64,000 bases of DNA from JBGTCD01 sp041749015. Lineage in GTDB: Bacteria; Bacteroidota; Bacteroidia; Cytophagales; Cyclobacteriaceae. A model generated the notes under the pieces. The model had not been told where the DNA came from, made no database searches, and worked only from the letters and a program-made list of their open reading frames with translations. The position numbers and the translations under genes are program-made. This document shows positions 8,821-18,649 of the stretch, piece by piece. Where the stretch lies: assembly GCA_041749015.1 (NCBI GenBank), contig JBGTCD010000091.1:1-64000 (forward strand), written 5' to 3'. Positions within the stretch are counted from its first letter, which is position 1, and every line of letters starts with the position of its first letter.

Positions 8821-9438
8821 CTAAAATTTTACACCTATTTGTGGTCCTATATAATGCCAGAAATGTATATCCGGTCTTGAATGTGTAATGGCCACACCCC
8901 ACCAAAATCTATCGCTAACATATTTTCGGTATTCCAAATTAATCTTTACCGAAGGCCATAAATAATTACCTACCCCTTCAGGAAACCGCTCCCCCACCCC
9001 AATGAAATATACAGACCTGGGGCCTGTAGGCTCATTGAATCTCACACCACCCCATGCTAATGGGCTAAAATTATTCATCCAGGCAATACCGGGACCAATT
9101 GAAAAGTTAAACCTTGATTTCTTTCCTATTTTGGAGGATATACCAAGATTTACTGTAGCCTGATGAAAAAATACGGGTGCCGTTTCCTGATTTTGTGGAT
9201 CGGGCAAAAGCAATTTATTATTACTGTTAAAAACATCAAATTGAACCTCTGCAAAGAAATTCTTGCTGAAATTCTTTCTGACCCCGGTCCCAAGACTTAA
9301 GGCAAAACCTTGATAGGTTTCCAGGATGGGAAATGCCCTGAAGACCACCTCATATTTTGGGGTTAAAACTTCATTTTCCTGAGCGTAAACAATGTGCATT
9401 GCCCCAAGGAGCAATGCACTGATTAGTAGTTTTTTCAC
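8821..9438 (-). CDS. Putative outer-membrane beta-barrel protein
   Basis: A 205-residue protein with a signal peptide (MKKLLISALLLGAMHIVYAQ) and predicted beta strands throughout, ending HYIGPQIGVKF with a C-terminal Phe as in outer-membrane barrels. The start codon is GTG, one base after the TAA of the upstream gene, which implies coupled translation. The product resembles in style, but not obviously in sequence, the next protein in the operon. No known family was recognised; a transport or structural role in the outer membrane is only inference. Confidence 0.6.
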   Translation of the reverse strand: MKKLLISALLLGAMHIVYAQENEVLTPKYEVVFRAFPILETYQGFALSLGTGVRKNFSKNFFAEVQFDVFNSNNKLLLPDPQNQETAPVFFHQATVNLGISSKIGKKSRFNFSIGPGIAWMNNFSPLAWGGVRFNEPTGPRSVYFIGVGERFPEGVGNYLWPSVKINLEYRKYVSDRFWWGVAITHSRPDIHFWHYIGPQIGVKF

Positions 9439-9439
9439 G

Positions 9440-10594
9440 TTAATTAATAACTTGATAAGTCATAAACCAATGTAAATTAGCGTGCTTCTTTATTTGCCAT
9501 CCTTGCCTTAATCCCCATCCTGCACTGGTTTTGGCGGTTGCCAAGGCTGCACAACGGTCAAACTGATTGTAATACTTTGGTCTGCCGCGGTAAAAACTTG
9601 ATGCATTAAAGGCCACTCCGACATTGACATCCAGGCTTGGATTTCCATTTGAATCCATGCCAACCTTAACATTGCCCCCAAAATCTTTCATCGTACCTAA
9701 CTGCCTGTAGTTCACAAATGATATCACCTGATCAGCCTCCTCCATTTTCCAATCATCATCAAATACATCTGTTGGAGACCAAACCCAGTTTTTATTATTT
9801 ATATCCTTCCGCTTAATTAAAAAATCCTGGTATAAAACATAGGGATAAGCAGAAGGCTCACCTGAGAAATCTATTGCCCCGGAGGCCCTGAGCATAGTGA
9901 TTCTGGTGCCGCCATTCACCAAAGAAACCCAATGATCATCCAACATCATTTGATTACCAATCCTCGCCCAAACTATATCATCAATATCCAGTTCCCTACA
10001 ATCGATATATCTGTTCGATGATGTGCCTCCATGATTACCAGCATATCCACCTCCAGGATCAGTGTATCCACCCCCGCCAGAGTAATAGGGACAAGGTATT
10101 AAATCTCTAGGAATATCATCATAAACAGGACATGCAACAATGCAGTCTGAACAATCCTGATGGGGCACAATGATAAGTGTAGGATTACTAATAGCGTAAT
10201 CATCATCCACTATTACCGGTTCCAATTCAAAATTTCTATTCGTCAAATCAACCGTAAAACCTTCAAATTCAGTTTGTAAGTCATTTAGAGGATGATAAGT
10301 AATTGTTAGATTCTCTAATTCTGATTCATCAAAATACTCCATATAAGGAAAATAGATAGCAATATCATTTTCAATCAAGAAATCTAGTATTTCATCAATG
10401 TTGCTTTTGTTATCGCTAGGAAATACTTTTTTAGCGATATTTAAAAAATCCTTATGAAAGCTACTTGTTCTCTCACTTTTAGTAATAAAGTTGTCTTTTG
10501 ATTTTCCACTTAGCTGAGCCAATAAGATTTCACTATCACCTTGATATTCAAAAGATAATGCTTCAATGATAAAATCCTTATGCTCTTTATTCAT
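9440..10594 (-). CDS. Body of a probable lipoprotein, frame-disrupted from its signal peptide
   Basis: This 384-residue frame begins at an internal ATG (MNKEHKDFIIEAL) with no signal peptide, yet it has secreted-protein features: several Cys (DCSDCIVAC), a Gly/Tyr-rich linker near 190-215 and a C-terminal part rich in aromatics. The pattern of HKDFIIEALSFEYQGDSE and later IAIYFPY, YAISNPTLII recalls Bacteroidota lipoproteins in which a lipobox is followed by an AKxLAxAL-type helix and a FDGDYD-like stretch. The matching helix AQIIGEISMNKEHKDF continues upstream of this ATG in the same frame, while the signal peptide sits in another frame (10587-10793). Either one nucleotide has been inserted, or these are two genes coupled by the 8-bp ATGAATAA overlap. 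Confidence 0.55.
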   Translation of the reverse strand: MNKEHKDFIIEALSFEYQGDSEILLAQLSGKSKDNFITKSERTSSFHKDFLNIAKKVFPSDNKSNIDEILDFLIENDIAIYFPYMEYFDESELENLTITYHPLNDLQTEFEGFTVDLTNRNFELEPVIVDDDYAISNPTLIIVPHQDCSDCIVACPVYDDIPRDLIPCPYYSGGGGYTDPGGGYAGNHGGTSSNRYIDCRELDIDDIVWARIGNQMMLDDHWVSLVNGGTRITMLRASGAIDFSGEPSAYPYVLYQDFLIKRKDINNKNWVWSPTDVFDDDWKMEEADQVISFVNYRQLGTMKDFGGNVKVGMDSNGNPSLDVNVGVAFNASSFYRGRPKYYNQFDRCAALATAKTSAGWGLRQGWQIKKHANLHWFMTYQVIN

Positions 10595-10793
10595 TGATAT
10601 TTCTCCAATTATTTGAGCTGTCCCTCTTAAGTAAAGGTAACAATTTTTCTGCATTAGGATAATCCACAGAACTGAACTGAAGATCTTCAAAAGCCTCGGG
10701 CTCATGAGACTCCATAATCAATTCTTCATCAAGTTCACTTAAGCATGATCCAAGAAAAAGAATTAGGCCGAATAAAAATAAATTTTTTTTCAT
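10587..10793 (-). CDS. Lipoprotein signal peptide and N-terminal fragment
   Basis: A 68-residue frame, MKKNLFLFGLILFLGSCLSE, with a textbook lipobox (LGSC, Cys17) followed by an acidic segment. It stops in TAA overlapping the ATG of the downstream 384-residue frame by 8 nt. Skipping one nucleotide around 10625-10630 would join it as NAEKLLPLL + RGTAQIIGEIS to the downstream frame and give a normal-looking lipoprotein of about 425 residues. It may instead be a genuine short lipoprotein, because 8-bp ATG-to-stop overlaps also occur between argD and argC and in the ABC pair of this window. Confidence 0.5.
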   Translation of the reverse strand: MKKNLFLFGLILFLGSCLSELDEELIMESHEPEAFEDLQFSSVDYPNAEKLLPLLKRDSSNNWRNINE

Positions 10794-11248
10794 GATTTGT
10801 TTAGTTTAGGTTAAAAAAGCTGAATGTGGTTTAACTTAAAATTTTTGATTGTGCGTTCAATATAAAATTAAATATATTATCTGTCAAGTTTTTTCTTATA
10901 TTTTTTTAATTATTATATTAACCTAAATACTAATAAATAGTTGTTTTTACCTTGAATGATGTATTTTTAGCTTATTCATCAGCAATCTATTAGAGGCCAA
11001 CAACTTACTTTTATTTTTGAAAAAATAAATATTCACTATCTTATTTTTTCATATCATATATAAATATCTAGTATGAAATTTAAAATCATAGTATATCTGA
11101 ATTTCATTTCATGGAAATAATAAATATCATTTATTCATGGGTCATTAATGATCTGGAAAAATGATGGGACTATTGCCACAAAGACGCTTGGAAAGCGTTA
11201 CTATAAATCATCAAGACCCTTAAAGGATTTAAAAAATTTCAAAAATAG
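10794..11248. other. AT-rich intergenic region without recognisable gene
   Basis: About 450 bp of very AT-rich sequence between the lipoprotein operon and the met promoter. I see no credible ORF or tRNA. Small structures are present: an 8-bp inverted repeat ATGAAATT (11073-11080) / AATTTCAT (11100-11107) and a hairpin ACGCTT-GGA-AAGCGT (11184-11198). These could be regulatory or relics; nothing identifies them. Confidence 0.6.
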
Positions 11249-11280
11249 TTTGGAAACAATCTCATCGTGCCATACGTTTG
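11249..11280 (+). promoter_or_regulatory. Promoter of the SAM-riboswitch / met operon
   Basis: TTTG (11249-11252), a 20-bp spacer and TACGTTTG (11273-11280) match the Bacteroidota -33/-7 consensus in both boxes and in spacing. Transcription would start near 11285-11288, about 20 nt before the first strand of riboswitch helix P1. Confidence 0.75.
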
Positions 11281-11306
11281 TAGCATCAAGTCGATTACGA
11301 ATAATA

Positions 11307-11440
11307 GTCGATTTATAAAGAAGCGTGGAGAGACAGGCTCTTTGAAGCGCTAGCAACCATCTGGAAATCTCATTCGGAAAGGTGCTAAATCCTGAACCCA
11401 AAAGCTGATCAGGTAGGTCGGTGGGTGAATATAAATTGAT
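11307..11440 (+). ncRNA. SAM-I (S-box) riboswitch aptamer
   Basis: The segment carries the hallmarks of the S-box aptamer: GAAGCGTGGAGAGACAGGCTC followed by TTTGAAGCGCTAGCAACC (11319-11357, P2 with its kink-turn and the pseudoknot), then GGTGCTAAATCCTGAACCC (11381-11399) for P3/P4. P4 can close by ACCC (11396-11399) with GGGT (11423-11426), with a longer loop than usual. P1 forms between GTCGATTTATA (11307-11317) and TATAAATTGAT (11430-11440), 11 pairs including G-U. It sits just after a consensus promoter and upstream of metY-metX-hom, the expected S-box targets. SAM binding is expected to lower expression of the operon. Confidence 0.92.
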
Positions 11441-11473
11441 AAACGATGCAATTATCCATTCAAAGATTATCTC

Positions 11474-11502
11474 AGGAGTTTTCCTTTTTCAAGGATTGTT
11501 TT
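11474..11502 (+). promoter_or_regulatory. Candidate expression platform of the SAM riboswitch
   Basis: Two mutually exclusive hairpins share TCCT (11482-11485): AGGA (11474-11477) with TCCT, or TCCTT (11482-11486) with AAGGA (11491-11495) followed by TTGTTTT (11496-11502), a weak intrinsic terminator shape. The stems are short, so this is only a candidate for the anti-terminator/terminator switch. Confidence 0.3.
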
Positions 11503-11542
11503 AAGGCCATTTCCAATATTTCTTGTTGTTGTATGTGCTGTT

Positions 11543-14026
<2,484 letters not shown>

Positions 14027-14039
<13 letters not shown>

Positions 14040-15118
14040 CGATTGGATTATTTGGATTTGGGTTTGTCGGACAAGGCGTTTATCAAATATTAAATGCCCT
14101 TGAGGACCCGGCCATTTCGATAAAAAAAATTGGGGTCAAAGTCCCTGAAAAAAGAAGACCGGCACCCTCAGAATTATTCTCATTTTCGCCGGAGGTCATC
14201 CTGGAAGACCCGGACATCAACTTAATAGTAGAGGCTACAGATGATCCGACTGCGGCTCTTGAAATCACCCACCAAGCTTTAAAAAAAGGAATACCGGTAG
14301 TCTCAGCCAATAAAAAAATGATTGCTGAAAATCTCCAGCAAATTATTGAATGGCAGAAAGAATATGATGTGCCGGTGCTTTATGAAGGGGCAGTATGTGG
14401 CAGCATCCCTATTCTCAGAACCTTGGAAACACATTTTTTGCAAGAGCCCATTCATTCAATCAGAGGCATTTTTAATGGGTCCACCAATTATATCCTTACC
14501 CAAATTTTTGAAGAAGGTCTTGATTTTGATACTGCTTTAAAAGAAGCCCAGGAAAAAGGATTTGCAGAAACTGATCCTACCCTGGATATAGGCGGTTTTG
14601 ATCCCCGGTATAAGCTGACCATTCTGCTTGCCCATGTTTTTGGCATTGTCACTGCCCCGCAGGCTATCAGTCTTAGAGGCATCGAAAATTTAAAAAAGGA
14701 AGATTTTGCCATAGCATCTGAGGAAGGTAAAAAGATCAAGTTGGTTGCCTGGGCGGCCATCACTGGTGATAGAGTTGTGGCCCAGGTAGGCCCACAGATT
14801 ATTGCTTCTGAAGACCCATTATTTAATGTAGATCAGGAATATAATTCTGTGGTTTTGGAAGGGGCTTATTCCGGATTGCAGCAATTGACAGGCAAAGGGG
14901 CAGGGAGTTTCCCCACCGGAGCAGCAGTAGTCGCTGATATTTTCTCGATTCGCGAAGGTTTCCGGTATCAGTACCGGTCAGGGTCAGCTACCCATGAATT
15001 ATTATCCACCAATTTGCTTAACAGCCGAAAAGAAAGCCTGGGCCAAAATGGCAACATCCCTGAGTTGGATGATATCGAGGCCCTGATTGAGGCATCTCAG
15101 GAAACGACCTTTAAATAG
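14027..15118 (+). CDS. hom: Homoserine dehydrogenase
   Basis: Reduces aspartate semialdehyde to homoserine with NAD(P)H, feeding metX. The 363-residue protein has the N-terminal Rossmann motif GFGFVGQG, the segment VVSANKKMIAE, and the catalytic-domain blocks EGAVCGSIPILRTLE, GIFNGSTNYIL and EKGFAETDPTLDIGG. It lacks a clear C-terminal ACT domain and any fused aspartate kinase, so feedback control by threonine is not obvious. Being third in the S-box operon, its supply of homoserine is tied to SAM level. The start overlaps metX. Confidence 0.92.
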
Positions 15119-15324
15119 CCTCCAATTTTTCGTAAAGGCATAATTATAAGCCATAAAGCGAATTTCGTAGCGATTTACCCCTCCCCAGGGCAACTATTTT
15201 GGGCTGGATATGTTACTAAGTCGGAGCATGAATATTCAACAAATATATGCTCGGATTATCGATTTACAGATTATCATAATATATTTGTAGTCCTATTGAA
15301 ATCTAACAATAACCAGTAAAATCC
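15119..15324. other. Intergenic region before nqrF
   Basis: No gene seen. A 6-bp inverted repeat GAGCAT (15224-15229) / ATGCTC (15247-15252) and a -7 like box lie here. No convincing terminator follows homoserine dehydrogenase. Confidence 0.5.
15280..15287 (+). promoter_or_regulatory. -7 box (TATATTTG) of nqrF
   Basis: TATATTTG matches TAnnTTTG and ends 37 nt before the nqrF ATG. The upstream -33 element is not clear. Its presence suggests nqrF has its own promoter and is not simply the end of the met operon. Confidence 0.45.
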
Positions 15325-16629
15325 ATGGGTCCAGTCGTGTTTACCGCAATGGCGGCTTTTACAATTGTAATTCTTCTTTTAGTATTCATATTACTCTTTG
15401 CCCAGTCCAAATTGGTGCCCTCTGGAGAAATAAAAATCATTGTGAACAATGATGAAAAAAATCCAATAGTAGCATCCGCAGGCTCCAATCTATTGACTAC
15501 CCTCTCTCAGAATAAATTATTTCTTCCTTCAGCTTGTGGTGGTGGTGGTACCTGCGCCATGTGCAAGTGTGTCATTGATGAAGGCGGAGGAGAGGTGCTT
15601 CCCACAGAGGTCGGTCATTTGAACCGTCAAGAGCAAAAAGAAAATGTAAGGCTCTCATGCCAGGTAAAGGTCAAACAAGACATGCGCATCAGAGTGCCCG
15701 AAGAGATATTCGGTATTAAGAAATGGGAGTGTGAAGTAGTTTCCAACTACAATGTGTCCACCTTTATCAAAGAGTTTGTGGTGCGTTTACCGGAGGGCGA
15801 GAATTTGGATTTCCATTCCGGTGGTTACGTGCAAATTGATGTCCCCCCCATCATTGTTGATTTTAAAGGCATGGGAATTGCCCCGCACCCAGACCTGGGT
15901 CATAAAGATGATGTATTCAAAGAAGACTGGGACAACTTCAATATGTGGGACCTGACCATGAAAAATGACGAGGAAATCTTCAGAGCCTACTCCATGGCCA
16001 ATCACCCTGCAGAAGGTAATATTGTCATGCTAAACATTCGGATTGCTACACCGCCCTGGGATAGGGATAATAACAAATTCATGGATGTCAATCCCGGTAT
16101 TTGCTCTTCTTATGTTTTTTCCAGAAAGCCCGGTGATAAGGTGACCATATCAGGACCTTATGGTGAATTCTTCATCAACGAAACGGAGCGGGAGATGATT
16201 TATATCGGTGGTGGCGCTGGAATGGCCCCATTGAGGTCTCACATTTTCCACCTTTTCCACACAGAAAAATCCAATAGAAAAGTTTCCTATTGGTATGGAG
16301 GCCGTTCGAAAAAAGAATTATTCTATACTGAGCATTTCCGGGATATTGAAAAGGATTTCCCCAACTTCAATTTTCATATCGCCTTGTCGGAGCCATTACC
16401 TGACGACAACTGGACGGTAAAGAAATCATTGGACGATAAAAAGTCAGATGGCTATCTGGGATTCATTCACCAGGCTTTGTATGATAACTATCTGGGCAAT
16501 CACCCTGACCCTGAAGAAGTCGAGTTCTATCTATGCGGCCCCCCATTGATGAACGCAGCGGTACTTAAGATGCTGGATGAGATGGGTGTACCCCCGGAAA
16601 ATGTAAGATTTGATGACTTTGGCGGTTAA
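15325..16629 (+). CDS. nqrF: Na+-translocating NADH:quinone reductase subunit F
   Basis: NqrF is the NADH-oxidising subunit of the sodium-pumping Na+-NQR complex in the inner membrane. The 434-residue protein has one N-terminal transmembrane helix (about 6-26), a 2Fe-2S ferredoxin domain with Cys71, Cys77, Cys80 and Cys112, then a FAD domain (RAYSMANHP) and an NADH domain (GGGAGMAPLRS, YLCGPPLMNAAV), ending in DDFGG. Length and domain order are normal. The subunits A to E, which usually precede it in one operon, are absent: homoserine dehydrogenase is upstream and a strong terminator follows, so the gene stands alone here. Confidence 0.93.
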   Translation: MGPVVFTAMAAFTIVILLLVFILLFAQSKLVPSGEIKIIVNNDEKNPIVASAGSNLLTTLSQNKLFLPSACGGGGTCAMCKCVIDEGGGEVLPTEVGHLNRQEQKENVRLSCQVKVKQDMRIRVPEEIFGIKKWECEVVSNYNVSTFIKEFVVRLPEGENLDFHSGGYVQIDVPPIIVDFKGMGIAPHPDLGHKDDVFKEDWDNFNMWDLTMKNDEEIFRAYSMANHPAEGNIVMLNIRIATPPWDRDNNKFMDVNPGICSSYVFSRKPGDKVTISGPYGEFFINETEREMIYIGGGAGMAPLRSHIFHLFHTEKSNRKVSYWYGGRSKKELFYTEHFRDIEKDFPNFNFHIALSEPLPDDNWTVKKSLDDKKSDGYLGFIHQALYDNYLGNHPDPEEVEFYLCGPPLMNAAVLKMLDEMGVPPENVRFDDFGG

Positions 16630-16650
16630 TAACGTTGTCAACTACTATCG

Positions 16651-16685
16651 GAAAGGGAGAATTTTTTCATTCTCCCTTTCTTTTT
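16651..16685 (+). terminator. Intrinsic terminator after nqrF
   Basis: A perfect 12-bp stem GAAAGGGAGAAT (16651-16662) / ATTCTCCCTTTC (16669-16680) with a TTTTTC loop is followed by TTTTT. Confidence 0.9.
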
Positions 16686-16714
16686 GCCCTTGAGTGTCTT
16701 AATTTTCCTACCAA

Positions 16715-17881
16715 ATGGATATCGACCTCAAAATTTTTCTCAATCCTCTGCCGGATGAATTGTTTGAAGCAGCTTTTTCATCTAGTTCTTTCCTTAAAAA
16801 TATAAAGGTCTACCACGAGAAGATGCCCGACCTCAAAGGCATGGATGTCGCAATGATTGGTCTGGAAGAAGAACGAGGCACTGTAGCCAATAAAGGTGTG
16901 GCCAGCGGAGCACTTGAGATTAGAAAAAAGCTCTATGAATTAAAAAAGGGCACGGGCAGGTACCGGATTGCCGACCTGGGTAATATTCGCAATGGTGTGA
17001 GCCACGAAGAAACCATTTCACGAATCAGAGTTGTAGGGCAGGCTTTACTGGAAGATAACATCCTTCCGATATTCTTTGGAGGTAGCCATGACCTGACCTT
17101 TGGGCAGTTTCTGGCTTATGAAGAACTTGAAAAATTAGTCAGTCTTTTGAATGTTGATGCTTTTCTTGATCTGGAAGAGGGTGCCAGCAGGCCGGAGTGT
17201 CAAAAATTTCTCCATAGTATACTCCTTCACGAGCCTAATTATCTTTTCAATTACAGCCATTTGGCTTACCAGAGCTACCTGATCGACAACAAACTTTTGG
17301 AAACTCTGGAGCGGCTTTATTTTGAGGCATACAGGATAGGTGAAATCCGCACCAATATAGCCGAAATGGAACCTGTGATCAGAAATGCCGACCTCTTGTC
17401 CTTTGACATTACGGCCATCAGATCTTCTGATGCACCAGGCAATGCCGGTGCCCAACCTTTTGGGCTCACAGGAGAAGAGGCCTGCCAGATAGCCTGGTAT
17501 GCCGGCACCAATGAAAAGCTGACCTCGGCAGGATTTTACGACTATAATCCTTCCCTGGATGATCCCTCAAAAAAAACTGCTTCTGTTGTGGCTACCATCA
17601 TTTGGTACTTTATTGAAGGGTTTTACCACAGGAGAAAAGAACTGAACTTTAAAACCAATGATTACCTCAAATATGTAGTTTCCATGCAATCAGAACCGGC
17701 TACATTGACATTTTACAAAAGCACCGCAAGTGAAAAATGGTGGATGGAGGTACCCTACCCCGCCGGCAAAGACCCATATTCCAGAAGCTGCATTGTGCCC
17801 TGCTCCTATTCTGATTACCAAACTGCCACCAAAGGGGAGGTGCCGGAGCGATATGTCGCCACCCATGCAAAATTATTATAG
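16715..17881 (+). CDS. Arginase/formimidoylglutamase-family protein with lost metal ligands
   Basis: The 388-residue protein has the ureohydrolase layout. The GGSHDLTFG block (residues 122-130) corresponds to the GGGHE/GGDHS motif; NVDAFLDL (146-153) to the DAHxD motif; and SFDIT (229-233) to the SxDxD motif. In canonical enzymes these hold two Mn ions. Here the His of DAHxD is Phe150 and the second Asp of SxDxD is Thr233, so at least two of the six ligands are missing. It may be a pseudoenzyme or have changed chemistry. Automatic annotation would probably call it HutG. No histidine-degradation genes are adjacent. Confidence 0.75.
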   Translation: MDIDLKIFLNPLPDELFEAAFSSSSFLKNIKVYHEKMPDLKGMDVAMIGLEEERGTVANKGVASGALEIRKKLYELKKGTGRYRIADLGNIRNGVSHEETISRIRVVGQALLEDNILPIFFGGSHDLTFGQFLAYEELEKLVSLLNVDAFLDLEEGASRPECQKFLHSILLHEPNYLFNYSHLAYQSYLIDNKLLETLERLYFEAYRIGEIRTNIAEMEPVIRNADLLSFDITAIRSSDAPGNAGAQPFGLTGEEACQIAWYAGTNEKLTSAGFYDYNPSLDDPSKKTASVVATIIWYFIEGFYHRRKELNFKTNDYLKYVVSMQSEPATLTFYKSTASEKWWMEVPYPAGKDPYSRSCIVPCSYSDYQTATKGEVPERYVATHAKLL

Positions 17882-17891
17882 GCCCGCGTAT

Positions 17892-17899
17892 TACCTTTG
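17892..17899 (+). promoter_or_regulatory. -7 box (TACCTTTG), leaderless configuration
   Basis: TACCTTTG matches TAnnTTTG and ends 6 nt before the ATG at 17906. This argues for the ATG at 17906 rather than the one at 17897 and predicts a leaderless mRNA. The -33 element is weak. Confidence 0.5.
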
Positions 17900-17905
17900 T
17901 GTGCA

Positions 17906-18649
17906 ATGAAGAAATTTTTGATTTGGCTTTTATGCAGTGGAGTAGCCATCCAATGCAGTAGTCCCATAAATGAGGAGCATCCTGACCCGGAATATATTAT
18001 CCAAAAGGCCATAGAGGCAGCAGGTGGGGAGGGGTACCTTGAGGCAGACATCAGGTTCCGTTTCAGAGATTATAAATACGAGGGCCTCTTCAAAGACCAT
18101 CAATATCAGTTTAAAAGGATTGGCTATCAGGCGGGGGACACCATCATAGATTTTCTCGATAATGATGTTTACCAGAGAACGATCAACGGCCTTACAGTAG
18201 TGCTGCATGATACCATGGCCATCAAGTATGCCGCATCGGTAAATTCAGTATTCTACTTTGTGCTATTGCCCTTGAAGCTGAGTGATCCGGCAGTTAGATT
18301 ATCTTATGATGGCCCGGACTCTCTTGGCACCAAAGCATACCATCGCATCAAAGTCACCTTTGATGAAGAGGGTGGCGGTGAAGACTTCGAGGATATATTT
18401 TTATATTGGTTTGATCAGGAGACCTATTCGATGGACTTCCTGGCCTACAAATTTTTTACAGAAGGTGGTGGCATTAGATTTAGAAAGGCCAAAAATATTC
18501 GTGAGGTCAGAGGACTCAGGTTCGCGGATTATGATAATTATGAACCAAAAATAAAGGTTAAAAACCTCAGCCATCTCCTCCGGCATTTTGAAAAAGGAGA
18601 GCTGAAACTGTTGTCAGAAATAATTCTGGAGGACCTCAGCGTGCAGTAA
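17906..18649 (+). CDS. DUF6503-like lipoprotein
   Basis: A 247-residue protein with signal segment MKKFLIWLLCSGVAIQCSS and a lipobox (AIQC) near residue 17. The mature part begins with a helix IIQKAIEAAGGEGYLEADIRF and continues with many beta strands (RFRFRDYKYEG, YHRIKVTF, DIFLYWFDQETYSMDFLAY), the pattern of Bacteroidota DUF6503-type proteins that resemble LolA/LolB-like half-barrels. It is presumably attached to the envelope; a lipid- or ligand-binding role is a fold-based guess. It is convergent with the Nramp gene, with a 14-bp overlap at the 3' ends. Confidence 0.65.
   Translation: MKKFLIWLLCSGVAIQCSSPINEEHPDPEYIIQKAIEAAGGEGYLEADIRFRFRDYKYEGLFKDHQYQFKRIGYQAGDTIIDFLDNDVYQRTINGLTVVLHDTMAIKYAASVNSVFYFVLLPLKLSDPAVRLSYDGPDSLGTKAYHRIKVTFDEEGGGEDFEDIFLYWFDQETYSMDFLAYKFFTEGGGIRFRKAKNIREVRGLRFADYDNYEPKIKVKNLSHLLRHFEKGELKLLSEIILEDLSVQ

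Noticed and set aside
11201..11401. 66-residue minus-strand ORF upstream of metY
   Set aside because: It is antisense to the SAM-I riboswitch and its promoter; no start context or family resemblance.
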